Assembly: GCF_900447045.1 (NCBI RefSeq)
Contig: NZ_UAWH01000018.1
Location: 1-64,000, forward strand
Length of the DNA: 64,000 bases
DNA from: Clostridium paraputrificum
GTDB taxonomy: Bacteria > Bacillota > Clostridia > Clostridiales > Clostridiaceae
Direction of reading: 5' to 3'
Below the pieces are notes generated by a model, which was not told where the DNA came from, did no database searches, and worked only from the letters and a program-made list of their open reading frames with translations. Made by a program: the position numbers and the translations under genes. Positions 1-7,209 of the stretch are shown here, one piece after another. Position 1 is the stretch's first letter, and every line of letters begins with the position of its first letter.

Positions 1-1
1 A

Positions 2-193
2 AATGATTTGTTGAGTGAAGCATTACGTGAGTTGCCAGACAAGAAACGTGAAATTCTACTGCTGTTTTACTTTATGGACATGAGCGATTCAGAAATTGCA
101 GACCTGTTGAAATTGAACCGTTCTACTGTCTATCGGCATAGAACCAGTGGACTAGCCTTAATTAAAAAGTTTATGGAGGAATTTGAAGAATGA
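2..193 (+). CDS. orf7: Sigma-70-like protein of Tn916 family (Orf7), 5' end cut by window
   Basis: The frame is open to the window edge, so only the last 63 residues are present. The segment has the helix-turn-helix layout of sigma factor region 4: a helix around LPDKKREILLLFYF, then DSEIADLLKLNRSTVYRHR, which fits DNA recognition. In Tn916 the protein in this position (Orf7) is a sigma-like regulator of the excision and transfer genes; that role is taken from the family. Its stop overlaps the start of the next gene by 4 nt (ATGA), so the two are probably translationally coupled. The TTG at position 8 is internal and should not be taken as the start. Confidence 0.85.
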   Translation, partial: NDLLSEALRELPDKKREILLLFYFMDMSDSEIADLLKLNRSTVYRHRTSGLALIKKFMEEFEE

Positions 194-420
194 AAACACA
201 ATATCCTATGATTCCCTTTCCTCTCATTGTAAAGGCAACAGATGGCGATACCGAAGCGATTAACCAGATTCTACATCATTACAGAGGGTACATAACGAAG
301 CGTTCCCTACGACTTATGAAAGATGAATATGGCAATCAAAGTATGGTCGTTGATGAAGTCTTACGTGGAAGAATGGAAACCAGACTGATTACAAAGATTT
401 TGTCATTTGAAATTAAGTAA
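190..420 (+). CDS. orf8: Tn916 Orf8-like helix-turn-helix protein
   Basis: This 76-residue protein matches the small Orf8 protein that follows orf7 in Tn916/Tn1545 elements. It carries an N-terminal IPFPLIVKATDGDTEAINQIL stretch typical of this helix-turn-helix family, with the GDTEAI segment predicted helical. In Tn916 orf7 and orf8 take part in the regulatory cascade switched on when the element circularises; the exact biochemical role is not established. It overlaps orf7 by 4 nt. The following 460 bp up to xis has no convincing gene. Confidence 0.85.
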   Translation: MKTQYPMIPFPLIVKATDGDTEAINQILHHYRGYITKRSLRLMKDEYGNQSMVVDEVLRGRMETRLITKILSFEIK

Positions 421-880
421 TATCCTCTCTCCTTTCGTGGAAGCGTGCTAAACCATTCCACGCTTCCCGAACAGGGAGGTTTGTTATTCCACCAAAGCAT
501 ATTGAGCTTTCAATGTGTTTTGATAGGCTAACGAGCCATTGTTCTTTGAAAACTGAATAAAAGTAATCGAATACGTTTCGATAAGAAAAGAGCCAACGGA
601 ACTAACCGCCATGACCTATCTTATAAAGATAGCGAGCGATTCATGTTAGTGATCCGAGAAGCAATCTTTAGCAGGATTGCCTGCAACGACATTCTTATCG
701 TGATAATGATACTCCCATACAGTCAATAGTCCGAGCGTGATAAAACCGTCGCAGGCAATGAGTATGGCTACATGAGAACCATGCAGGGGTGGAACTCCCG
801 TGAGCTTTGCTAAAGCTGTTCGATTGCTGGTAAAACAACTTTTATGAAATCCAAATAAGTGATTTGGAAAGGAGGATTTT
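421..880 (+). other. Non-coding, hairpin-rich stretch of Tn916 between orf8 and xis
   Basis: No credible gene is present. Several short inverted repeats are visible: CTATCTT/AAGATAG at 616-632, GCAATC/GATTGC at 661-680, the palindrome TTATCGTGATAA near 695-706, and AGCTTT/AAAGCT at 803-817. The stretch ends in a strong ribosome-binding site (AAAGGAGG) for xis. The density of hairpins suggests a structured leader or protein-binding region, but I recognise no named RNA family here. Confidence 0.5.
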
Positions 881-1084
881 ATGAAGCAGACTGACATTCC
901 TATTTGGGAACGTTATACCCTAACCATTGAAGAAGCGTCAAAATATTTTCGTATTGGCGAAAACAAGCTACGACGCTTGGCAGAGGAAAATAAAAATGCA
1001 AATTGGCTGATTATGAATGGCAATCGTATTCAGATTAAACGAAAACAATTTGAAAAAATTATAGATACATTGGACGCAATCTAG
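881..1084 (+). CDS. xis: Excisionase Xis of Tn916 family
   Basis: The 67-residue length and sequence agree with Tn916 Xis, a winged-helix DNA-bending protein that binds near the element ends and helps integrase excise the transposon. The N-terminal half ([20 protein letters not shown], residues 12-31) is the recognition helix region of the MerR-like excisionase fold; the basic wing ([12 protein letters not shown]) follows. It starts at an ATG 8 nt after AAAGGAGG and lies 81 nt upstream of int, the usual xis-int order. It is intact. Confidence 0.95.
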
Positions 1085-1165
1085 CGTCGCCAAAGGGTCT
1101 TGTATATGATAAAATAGTATTAAGTCGTATCAAGGCTCTTTCCATAAAGGAAAGGAGCAAATGCC

Positions 1166-2383
1166 ATGTCAGAAAAAAGACGTGACAATAAAGGTCGAAT
1201 CTTAAAGACTGGAGAGAGCCAACGAAAAGACGGAAGATACTTATACAAATATATAGATTCATTTGGAGAACCGCAATTTGTTTACTCGTGGAAACTTGTG
1301 GCTACAGACCGAGTACCAGCAGGAAAGCGTGATTGTATCTCACTTAGAGAGAAAATCGCAGAGTTACAGAAAGACATTCATGATGGTATTGATGTTGTAG
1401 GAAAGAAAATGACACTCTGCCAGCTTTACGCAAAACAGAACGCTCAAAGACCAAAGGTTAGAAAAAACACTGAAACTGGACGCAAATATCTTATGGATAT
1501 TTTGAAGAAAGACAAGTTAGGTGTAAGAAGTATTGACAGTATTAAGCCATCAGACGCTAAAGAATGGGCTATTAGAATGAGTGAAAATGGTTATGCTTAT
1601 CAAACCATCAATAACTACAAACGTTCTTTAAAGGCTTCATTCTATATTGCTATACAAGATGATTGTGTTCGGAAGAATCCATTTGACTTTCAACTGAAAG
1701 CAGTTCTTGATGATGATACTGTCCCTAAGACCGTACTAACAGAAGAACAGGAAGAAAAACTGTTAGCCTTTGCAAAAGCTGATAAAACCTACAGCAAAAA
1801 TTATGATGAAATTCTGATACTCTTAAAAACAGGTCTTCGTATTTCAGAGTTTGGTGGTTTGACACTTCCAGATTTAGATTTTGAGAATCGTCTTGTCAAT
1901 ATAGACCATCAGCTATTGAGAGATACTGAAATTGGGTACTACATTGAAACACCAAAGACCAAAAGTGGCGAACGTCAAGTTCCTATGGTTGAAGAAGCCT
2001 ATCAAGCATTTAAGCGAGTGTTAGCGAATCGAAAGAATGATAAGCGTGTTGAGATTGATGGATATAGTGATTTCCTCTTTCTTAATAGAAAGAACTATCC
2101 AAAAGTGGCAAGTGATTACAACGGCATGATGAAAGGTCTTGTTAAGAAATACAATAAGTATAACGAGGATAAATTGCCACACATCACTCCACATAGTTTG
2201 CGACATACATTCTGTACCAACTATGCAAATGCAGGAATGAATCCAAAGGCATTACAGTACATTATGGGACATGCTAATATAGCCATGACGCTGAACTATT
2301 ACGCACATGCAACATTCGATTCTGCAATGGCAGAAATGAAACGCTTGAATAAAGAGAAGCAACAGGAGCGTCTTGTTGCTTAG
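1166..2383 (+). CDS. int: Tyrosine integrase of Tn916 family
   Basis: The 405-residue protein has the full Tn916 integrase layout: an N-terminal arm-DNA-binding domain (about 1-75), a core-binding domain (about 80-180) and a catalytic domain (about 185-390). The tyrosine recombinase residues are all visible: Arg225 in GLRISE, Lys264 in PKTKSGE, His343 and Arg346 in HSLRHTF, His369 in MGHAN and the nucleophile Tyr379 in NYYAHA. It cuts and rejoins the transposon ends and target without a target duplication. The start is the ATG after AAAGGAGCAAATGCC. The gene is intact, so the element may still be mobile if the remainder outside the window is complete. Confidence 0.97.
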   Translation: MSEKRRDNKGRILKTGESQRKDGRYLYKYIDSFGEPQFVYSWKLVATDRVPAGKRDCISLREKIAELQKDIHDGIDVVGKKMTLCQLYAKQNAQRPKVRKNTETGRKYLMDILKKDKLGVRSIDSIKPSDAKEWAIRMSENGYAYQTINNYKRSLKASFYIAIQDDCVRKNPFDFQLKAVLDDDTVPKTVLTEEQEEKLLAFAKADKTYSKNYDEILILLKTGLRISEFGGLTLPDLDFENRLVNIDHQLLRDTEIGYYIETPKTKSGERQVPMVEEAYQAFKRVLANRKNDKRVEIDGYSDFLFLNRKNYPKVASDYNGMMKGLVKKYNKYNEDKLPHITPHSLRHTFCTNYANAGMNPKALQYIMGHANIAMTLNYYAHATFDSAMAEMKRLNKEKQQERLVA

Positions 2384-2670
2384 TAGTACAAATGAATTTA
2401 CTACTTATTTACCACTTCTGACAGCTAAGACATGAGGAAATATGCAAAGAAACGTGAAGTATCTTCCTACAGTAAAAATACTCGAAAGCACATAGAATAA
2501 GGCTTTACGAGCATTTAAGAAAATATAAAAAGATAATTAGAAATTTATACTTTGTTTTATATAATAATATTACAAAATTAAACGAAAGAAAAATAAAGAT
2601 AAGAGATAAAAGTAGATTTAGTATTTATAGGTTATTAATACCATATAAATTTTAGAAAACATTTTTAAAT

Positions 2671-2925
2671 GCGTAGAAAGAGAAAAGTAGCTATTTTGCA
2701 ATTATCACAGAGAAGAGGTGTTTGGTGAGAACTTCTATAATGAGAATAGTGAAGTGCCCTCTAGAGCAGATAGTTTGAAGAATTATAGTAGGACTATCAC
2801 GGTGCGCCGGTTATAGCGTAAGTGTATGAAAGTACATAGTTAAGTGGGATTTTATAGAATCTAATTAGGGTGGAACCGCGGAGCAAAAAGCCTCGTCTCT
2901 TATGTATTAAGAGATGAGGCTTATT
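2671..2925 (+). promoter_or_regulatory. T-box leader of the amino-acid transporter operon
   Basis: The T-box core (AGGGTGGAACCGCGGAGC, 2867-2884) is unmistakable and precedes a strong terminator. Upstream is a stem I: AAAAGTAG on the 5' side, GAGA and TTGGTGA in the distal part, and TGAAGTGCCCTCT on the 3' side, with paired segments CTATT/AATAG and ATTAT/ATAAT. In T-box leaders an uncharged tRNA pairs with a specifier codon and with the T-box, which prevents termination. The specifier reads as GTG (2754-2756, by spacing after GAA) or TGC (2755-2757, cysteine); I cannot settle which. Either way the operon is expected to respond to starvation for one amino acid. Confidence 0.9.
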
Positions 2926-2928
2926 TTC
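2888..2928 (+). terminator. T-box conditional terminator
   Basis: A 15-bp stem, AAGCCTCGTCTCTTA (2888-2902) against TAAGAGATGAGGCTT (2908-2922), with one G-U pair and a 5-nt loop, is followed by TTATTTT. Its 5' side overlaps the sequence after the T-box, as required for a mutually exclusive antiterminator. Confidence 0.9.
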
Positions 2929-2944
2929 ATAGGAGGGAAGTTAT

Positions 2945-3604
2945 ATGAATTGGGAGTTTATAATTGAGGCTTTACCAAGGTATGTAGATGCAACAATTTT
3001 AACATTGGAATTAGGGGCTATTGGAATAATTCTTTCAGTAGTTGTTGGCTTGATCTGTAGTAATCTGATTTTCTATAAGGTTAGAATTTTAAAGACTATT
3101 TCTAAGGCTTATATAGAGATGTCTAGAAATACTCCTTTATTAATCCAATTATTTTTCTTATTTTATGGGTTGCCCAAAATTGGGATAAAACTAAGTGGGT
3201 TTACTTGTGGAGTTATAGGATTAACCTTTTTAGGGGGCAGTTATATGGCTGAAGCAATAAGAGGAGGTTTAGAGGCAGTTTCCAAAGGACAGATTGAATC
3301 TGGATTAAGCATAGGGCTAACTAGATTTCAAACATTGAGATATATTGTTCTACCACAAGCTATATCTATTGCAATACCATCAATAGGAGCTAATTGTTTA
3401 TTCTTGTTAAAGGAAACTTCCATTGTTGGGGCGATAGCCGTGGCAGATTTAATGTTTTTAGCTAAAGACATTATTGGTATGGAATATAAAACTATAGAAG
3501 CATTATTTTTATTGGTTATTTTTTATTTGATAATATTACTTCCAATATCTGTATTAATTAGTTATTTAGAGAAGAAAGGAAGGTCTGCAAAGTATGGGGA
3601 TTGA
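2945..3604 (+). CDS. Polar amino-acid ABC transporter permease, first subunit
   Basis: This 219-residue membrane protein is a HisM/HisQ-type inner-membrane subunit. Hydrophobic spans are visible at about 20-45, 65-80, 85-105, 150-170 and 185-205. The EAA loop that contacts the ATPase lies at about 102-140 (AEAIRGGLEAVSKG followed by LGLTRFQTLRYIVLPQA). SRNTPLLIQLFFLFYGLP at 60-77 is typical of the family. The ATG follows AGGAGGG by 7 nt, directly downstream of the T-box terminator. It heads a four-gene operon, and its 3' end overlaps the second permease by 11 nt. Substrate is predicted only as a polar or sulfur amino acid. Confidence 0.9.
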   Translation: MNWEFIIEALPRYVDATILTLELGAIGIILSVVVGLICSNLIFYKVRILKTISKAYIEMSRNTPLLIQLFFLFYGLPKIGIKLSGFTCGVIGLTFLGGSYMAEAIRGGLEAVSKGQIESGLSIGLTRFQTLRYIVLPQAISIAIPSIGANCLFLLKETSIVGAIAVADLMFLAKDIIGMEYKTIEALFLLVIFYLIILLPISVLISYLEKKGRSAKYGD

Positions 3605-4262
3605 TGTTATTTTTCAAGGGAAAAATCTTGAGAGACTTCTTGGTGGTTTATTAGTTACCTGTAAAATAGCTTTTATTTCAGTAATACTAGCAACTATTCT
3701 AGGTGTAATTTTAGGAGTAATAATGACTAGTAAAAATAAGGTTATAAAAGCGTTGTGTAGATTATATCTTGAAGCAGTTAGAATAATACCAATTTTAGTA
3801 TGGTTATTTATTGTATATTTTGGAGTTGCGACTGCTTTAAATACTCATATTGATGGAGTGCTTGTATCTATAATTGTTTTCGTTATATGGGGAACTGCAG
3901 AAATGGGAGATATAGTTAGAGGTGCTTTAACATCAATAGAAAAACATCAGTGGGAGTCATCTTATGCCTTAGGGCTAAGCAATGTACAAACATTTAGATA
4001 TATATTGATTCCACAAGCATTAAGAAGAATAACTCCAGGTGCAATAAACTTAGCCACTAGGATGATTAAAACAAGCTCTTTAGTAGTTTTAATTGGTGTT
4101 GTTGAAGTAATTAAAATTGGACAGCAAATAATAGAATCCTCAATTTTAACAAATCCTTCAGCATCATTTTGGATATATGGAACAATATTTATTCTATACT
4201 TTATTATTTGTTATCCACTTTCTCTATTATCAAAATATTTAGAGGGAAAATGGATAAGTTAG
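3594..4262 (+). CDS. Polar amino-acid ABC transporter permease, second subunit
   Basis: This 222-residue permease is the second half of a heterodimeric channel. It has about five membrane spans and an EAA loop near 100-140 (GDIVRGALTSIEKHQW, then SNVQTFRYILIPQALRR). Starting 11 nt inside the previous gene implies translational coupling and equal subunit supply. The ribosome-binding site GGAAGG lies within the end of the first permease gene. It resembles glutamine/cystine-type permeases; the sequence does not fix the substrate. Confidence 0.9.
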   Translation: MGIDVIFQGKNLERLLGGLLVTCKIAFISVILATILGVILGVIMTSKNKVIKALCRLYLEAVRIIPILVWLFIVYFGVATALNTHIDGVLVSIIVFVIWGTAEMGDIVRGALTSIEKHQWESSYALGLSNVQTFRYILIPQALRRITPGAINLATRMIKTSSLVVLIGVVEVIKIGQQIIESSILTNPSASFWIYGTIFILYFIICYPLSLLSKYLEGKWIS

Positions 4263-4275
4263 GAGGTAAAGAGAT

Positions 4276-5013
4276 ATGGCAGATGAGTTTTTAAAAATAC
4301 AAAGACTAAGAAAAAGTTTTGGCAATATAGAGGTTTTAAAAGGAGTGGACTTAGATCTTCATAAGGGTGAAGTTTTAGTTTTATTAGGTCCTTCAGGTTG
4401 TGGAAAAAGTACTTTATTAAGATGTATTAATGGACTTGAGAATATAAATGATGGAATGATTACATTAGATGGTTTGGGTGAACTTGGGAAAGATGTTTCT
4501 TGGACTAAAGTAAGAGGAAAAATAGGAATGGTATTTCAAAGCTATGAATTATTTTCCCACATGAATGTAATAGATAATATTCTTTTAGGACCTTTAAAGG
4601 TTCAGAAGAGAAAAAGAGAAGAAGTAGAAGCTAAGGCTGATAAATTATTAGAAAAGGTTGGACTTCTAGATAGGAAAAAATCTTTTCCTAGGGAGTTATC
4701 AGGAGGGCAAAAACAGAGAATTGCTATAGTTAGAGCCTTATGTATGAATCCAGATATAATGCTTTTTGATGAAGTAACAGCTGCATTAGACCCAGAGATG
4801 GTAAGAGAAGTATTAGAAGTTATACAAGCCTTAGCAAAAGATGGTATGACTATGATAGTTGTAACTCATGAAATGTCTTTTGCTAGAAAAGTGGCTAATA
4901 AGATAGCTTTTATGGATGAAGGGAAGATAGTAGAGATAACTAGTCCAGAAGAGTTCTTTACAAATCCTAAAACAGAGAGGGCAAGATCATTTTTAAATAT
5001 TTTAAATTATTAA
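4276..5013 (+). CDS. Polar amino-acid ABC transporter ATP-binding protein
   Basis: This 245-residue GlnQ/HisP-like ATPase powers the two permeases. All nucleotide-binding motifs are present: Walker A GPSGCGKST (38-46), Q-loop glutamine 88 in MVFQSYELF, signature LSGGQ (141-145), Walker B IMLFDE (161-166) and the switch histidine 198 in VVTHEM. The D-loop reads ALDPE where many relatives have SALDPE. A GGAGGTAAAGAG ribosome-binding site precedes the ATG. It follows the permease by 13 nt and precedes the binding protein by 15 nt. Confidence 0.95.
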   Translation: MADEFLKIQRLRKSFGNIEVLKGVDLDLHKGEVLVLLGPSGCGKSTLLRCINGLENINDGMITLDGLGELGKDVSWTKVRGKIGMVFQSYELFSHMNVIDNILLGPLKVQKRKREEVEAKADKLLEKVGLLDRKKSFPRELSGGQKQRIAIVRALCMNPDIMLFDEVTAALDPEMVREVLEVIQALAKDGMTMIVVTHEMSFARKVANKIAFMDEGKIVEITSPEEFFTNPKTERARSFLNILNY

Positions 5014-5028
5014 AAGGGGGCATATTTT

Positions 5029-5862
5029 ATGAAAAAGAAATTTAAAGTTATTGGAGTATTACTTTCTGCTGTGCTGTTAGTTTTGAGCCTAATTGGATGT
5101 GGTGGCAAGAATGAAAATGAATCTTCTATAGAGTCAATAAAAAAACGTGGAACTATAAAAATTGGTGTCTTTAGTGATAAGCCACCTTTTGGATATGTAG
5201 ATTCCAATGGTATAAACCAAGGTTATGATGTAGAAATTGCAAAGGAAATAGCAAAGGATTTGTTTGGGGATGAAACAAAGGTAGAGTTTGTTTTAGTTGA
5301 GGCAGCTAGTAGAGTTGAATTTTTGCAGGCAAATAAAGTTGATATTATCTTAGCTAATTTTACAGTTACAAATGAGAGAAAAGAGAAGGTGGATTTTGCA
5401 AATCCATATATGAAAGTTGCTTTAGGGGTTGTTTCAAAAGATGGAACAGTAATTACTGATGTTAATGAGTTAAAAGGTAAAAAGTTAATTGTAAACAAGG
5501 GAACAACAGCTGATGCTTATTTCTCAAAAAATTATCCTGATATGGAATTGTTAAAGTTTGATCAGAACACAGAAGCTTTTGAAGCTTTGAAGGATGGAAG
5601 AGGAGCTGCTTTAGCTCATGACAATACTTTATTATTTGCATGGGCTGTAGAGAATAAAGGTTACACTGTAGGAATTAAAAATCTTGGTGATGAAGATGTA
5701 ATAGCACCTGCTGTTAAGAAAGGGGACACTGAACTTTTAAACTGGTTAAATGATGAAATCAATAAGCTTTCTAAAGAAGGAAAAATAAAAGAGGCTTATG
5801 ATAAAACTTTGAAGCCAGCTTATGGGGATACAGTTGATCAAAAAGATATAATTATAGAGTAA
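5029..5862 (+). CDS. Amino-acid ABC transporter substrate-binding lipoprotein
   Basis: The 277-residue protein has a lipoprotein signal peptide: basic MKKKFK, a hydrophobic core, and a lipobox ending LIGC with Cys24 as the predicted lipidated residue. The mature part is a family 3 solute-binding protein: KRGTIKIGVFSDKPPFGY near 40-57, then RVEFLQANKVDIILANFTVTNER and KGTTADAYF, which form the two-lobed ligand site. It would sit on the outer membrane face and hand the amino acid to the permeases. It is the last gene of the T-box operon and is followed by a terminator shared with the convergent deacetylase gene. Confidence 0.92.
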   Translation: MKKKFKVIGVLLSAVLLVLSLIGCGGKNENESSIESIKKRGTIKIGVFSDKPPFGYVDSNGINQGYDVEIAKEIAKDLFGDETKVEFVLVEAASRVEFLQANKVDIILANFTVTNERKEKVDFANPYMKVALGVVSKDGTVITDVNELKGKKLIVNKGTTADAYFSKNYPDMELLKFDQNTEAFEALKDGRGAALAHDNTLLFAWAVENKGYTVGIKNLGDEDVIAPAVKKGDTELLNWLNDEINKLSKEGKIKEAYDKTLKPAYGDTVDQKDIIIE

Positions 5863-5934
5863 TGCCTTTCATTAATTCTTATAAATATAACAATATATAA
5901 ATATAACAATATATATTTATATAAATAAATATTA

Positions 5935-5972
5935 AAAAAGTATAGGAAAAAACATTCCTATACTTTTTCTTT
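5935..5972. terminator. Bidirectional terminator between transporter and deacetylase genes
   Basis: A 14-bp stem, AAAAAGTATAGGAA (5935-5948) against TTCCTATACTTTTT (5955-5968), has A-runs and T-runs on opposite flanks, so it can end transcription from both convergent genes. Confidence 0.88.
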
Positions 5973-5980
5973 GTGAAATT

Positions 5981-6763
5981 TTATTCTGGCAACTCATCAA
6001 GAGATTTAAATACATAGCCTTCAGCTTGTAAATCACTTAACACTTGCTTCATAACTTTTGTGTTTGTACTTGATACAGCGTGCAATAATAAAATTCCTCC
6101 AGGATGAGCACCTTTTTTAATTTTTTCTATAGCAAAACTTTCGCTAGGTTGATCATCAACTAACCAATCTTTATAAGCAAAGCTCCAGAAGATAGATTTA
6201 TATCCTAAAGCTTTAGTCATCTCTAAAGATTTTTTGGAATATTTACCCATTGGGGGTCTAAAGTATTTTGGCATATCTTTTCCTGTTAGCTCTTTAAATG
6301 CAGCTTCAACGTCAGTTAATTCCTTTTTGAATTTTTCAGGATCAGTAATTGAAGCCATAGATGGATGATGGTTAGAATGATTACAAACTAAGTGACCTTC
6401 ATCAACCATTCTCTTTATTAATTCAGGTTCGCTATCTATGTATGGCTTGACAACAAAAAAGGCAGCAGGTATTTTAAGCTCCTTAAGTGTATCAAGTATT
6501 GCACTAGTATACCCTTTCTCATATCCTTCATCAAAAGTTAAATATAAAACTTTTTGAGAAGTGTCACCTACATAATATCCTCCACATTCTTTTAGAAATG
6601 ATGCAGATTCTTTTGCGGGTTCAGGTGTTTCTCCTTTTACTCTTGCAACGTAATACCAATTAAGTTCTGTAGTGTCACTAGCTGTGAGAGCCATAACATT
6701 CATAGGAATTATAGAAACAATTAAAGCTATTAAAAGAGCAAATACAAATAATTTTTTCTTCAT
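5981..6763 (-). CDS. pdaA: PdaA-type polysaccharide deacetylase (cortex muramic delta-lactam)
   Basis: This 260-residue secreted protein has a signal peptide (MKKKLFVFALLIALIVSIIP) and a NodB deacetylase domain. Visible motifs are TFDEG (76-80, catalytic Asp78), the metal site HSNHH (129-133) and RPPMGKYS. TFDEGYEKGYT is characteristic of PdaA, which removes the acetyl group from muramic acid on the way to the spore-cortex muramic delta-lactam. The start is the ATG at 6763, with TTAGGTGATT 5 nt upstream; an in-frame extension of 18 residues has no ribosome site and would bury the signal peptide. Sporulation use is inferred from the family and from the spore-former context. Confidence 0.9.
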   Translation of the reverse strand: MKKKLFVFALLIALIVSIIPMNVMALTASDTTELNWYYVARVKGETPEPAKESASFLKECGGYYVGDTSQKVLYLTFDEGYEKGYTSAILDTLKELKIPAAFFVVKPYIDSEPELIKRMVDEGHLVCNHSNHHPSMASITDPEKFKKELTDVEAAFKELTGKDMPKYFRPPMGKYSKKSLEMTKALGYKSIFWSFAYKDWLVDDQPSESFAIEKIKKGAHPGGILLLHAVSSTNTKVMKQVLSDLQAEGYVFKSLDELPE

Positions 6764-6847
6764 ATAATCACCTAATTTCTTTTTGAATTTCAAGGTTATT
6801 ATTTGTATTATGTCCACCTAAAATACTGGAATGATTTACAAGGAGAG

Positions 6848-6880
6848 TTGACAATATCGATTATCGATATAAGGACGGTG
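6848..6880 (+). promoter_or_regulatory. Promoter region with perfect palindrome upstream of padR
   Basis: TTGACA at 6848-6853 is immediately followed by the 17-bp palindrome ATATCGATTATCGATAT (6854-6870). The palindrome fills the space where a -10 and operator would lie, 16 nt before the TTG start of the PadR gene. This is the expected arrangement for autorepression by a dimeric winged-helix regulator; binding is inferred. Confidence 0.65.
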
Positions 6881-6885
6881 ATAAT

Positions 6886-7209
6886 TTGGCTAGAGAACAA
6901 TTTCAAAATTTAACTGAACCTATGTATTATGTTTTAATATCTCTTCTTAATGAAAAATGTGGAGTAGATATAATGAAGAATGTTTTAGATATTTCAAATG
7001 GAAGGGTTAAAGTTGGACCTGGAACTTTATATGTTCTTTTAGGAAAGTTTGAGGAAGAGCATATGATTATTGAAACCTCTAGGGTAGGAAGAAAACGAAT
7101 GTATAAGATTACTGGTAAGGGCAAAGAAATCTTAGAATGTGAATATAAAAGGTTAAAAACTTTGGTTGCAGAAGGAAGAGAATTTTTGGAGGAGAGATAT
7201 GAAGAATAA
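6886..7209 (+). CDS. PadR-family transcriptional regulator
   Basis: This 107-residue winged-helix protein has the PadR pattern: LTEPMYYVLISLLNE at the N-terminus, VKVGPGTLYVLLGKFEEEHMI (recognition helix and wing, about 45-65) and a C-terminal dimerisation helix. It begins at TTG after GGACGGTGAT. Its end overlaps the next gene, a DUF2812 membrane protein, by 11 nt. PadR/DUF2812 pairs are common in Firmicutes, and the regulator usually controls its own operon; the palindrome just upstream supports that here. Confidence 0.9.
   Translation: MAREQFQNLTEPMYYVLISLLNEKCGVDIMKNVLDISNGRVKVGPGTLYVLLGKFEEEHMIIETSRVGRKRMYKITGKGKEILECEYKRLKTLVAEGREFLEERYEE

Larger units (their letters stand above)
1..2570 (+). 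mobile_element. int-side end of a Tn916/Tn1545-family conjugative transposon
   Basis: Gene order orf7-orf8-xis-int is that of the recombination end of Tn916, and the DNA is visibly less AT-rich than the chromosome that follows. After int the sequence TAGTACAAATGAATTTACTA at 2384-2403 region and its surroundings resemble the arm sites bound by the integrase N-domain. The outer boundary cannot be fixed by eye because Tn916 makes no target duplication; I place it at about 2550-2580, where the sequence turns into A/T-only chromosomal DNA. The rest of the element lies left of the window. Confidence 0.85.

Noticed and set aside
646..897. 83-codon minus-strand frame upstream of xis
   Set aside because: No ribosome site, overlaps the xis start, odd composition (many His, Cys) and lies over hairpins; best explained as chance.
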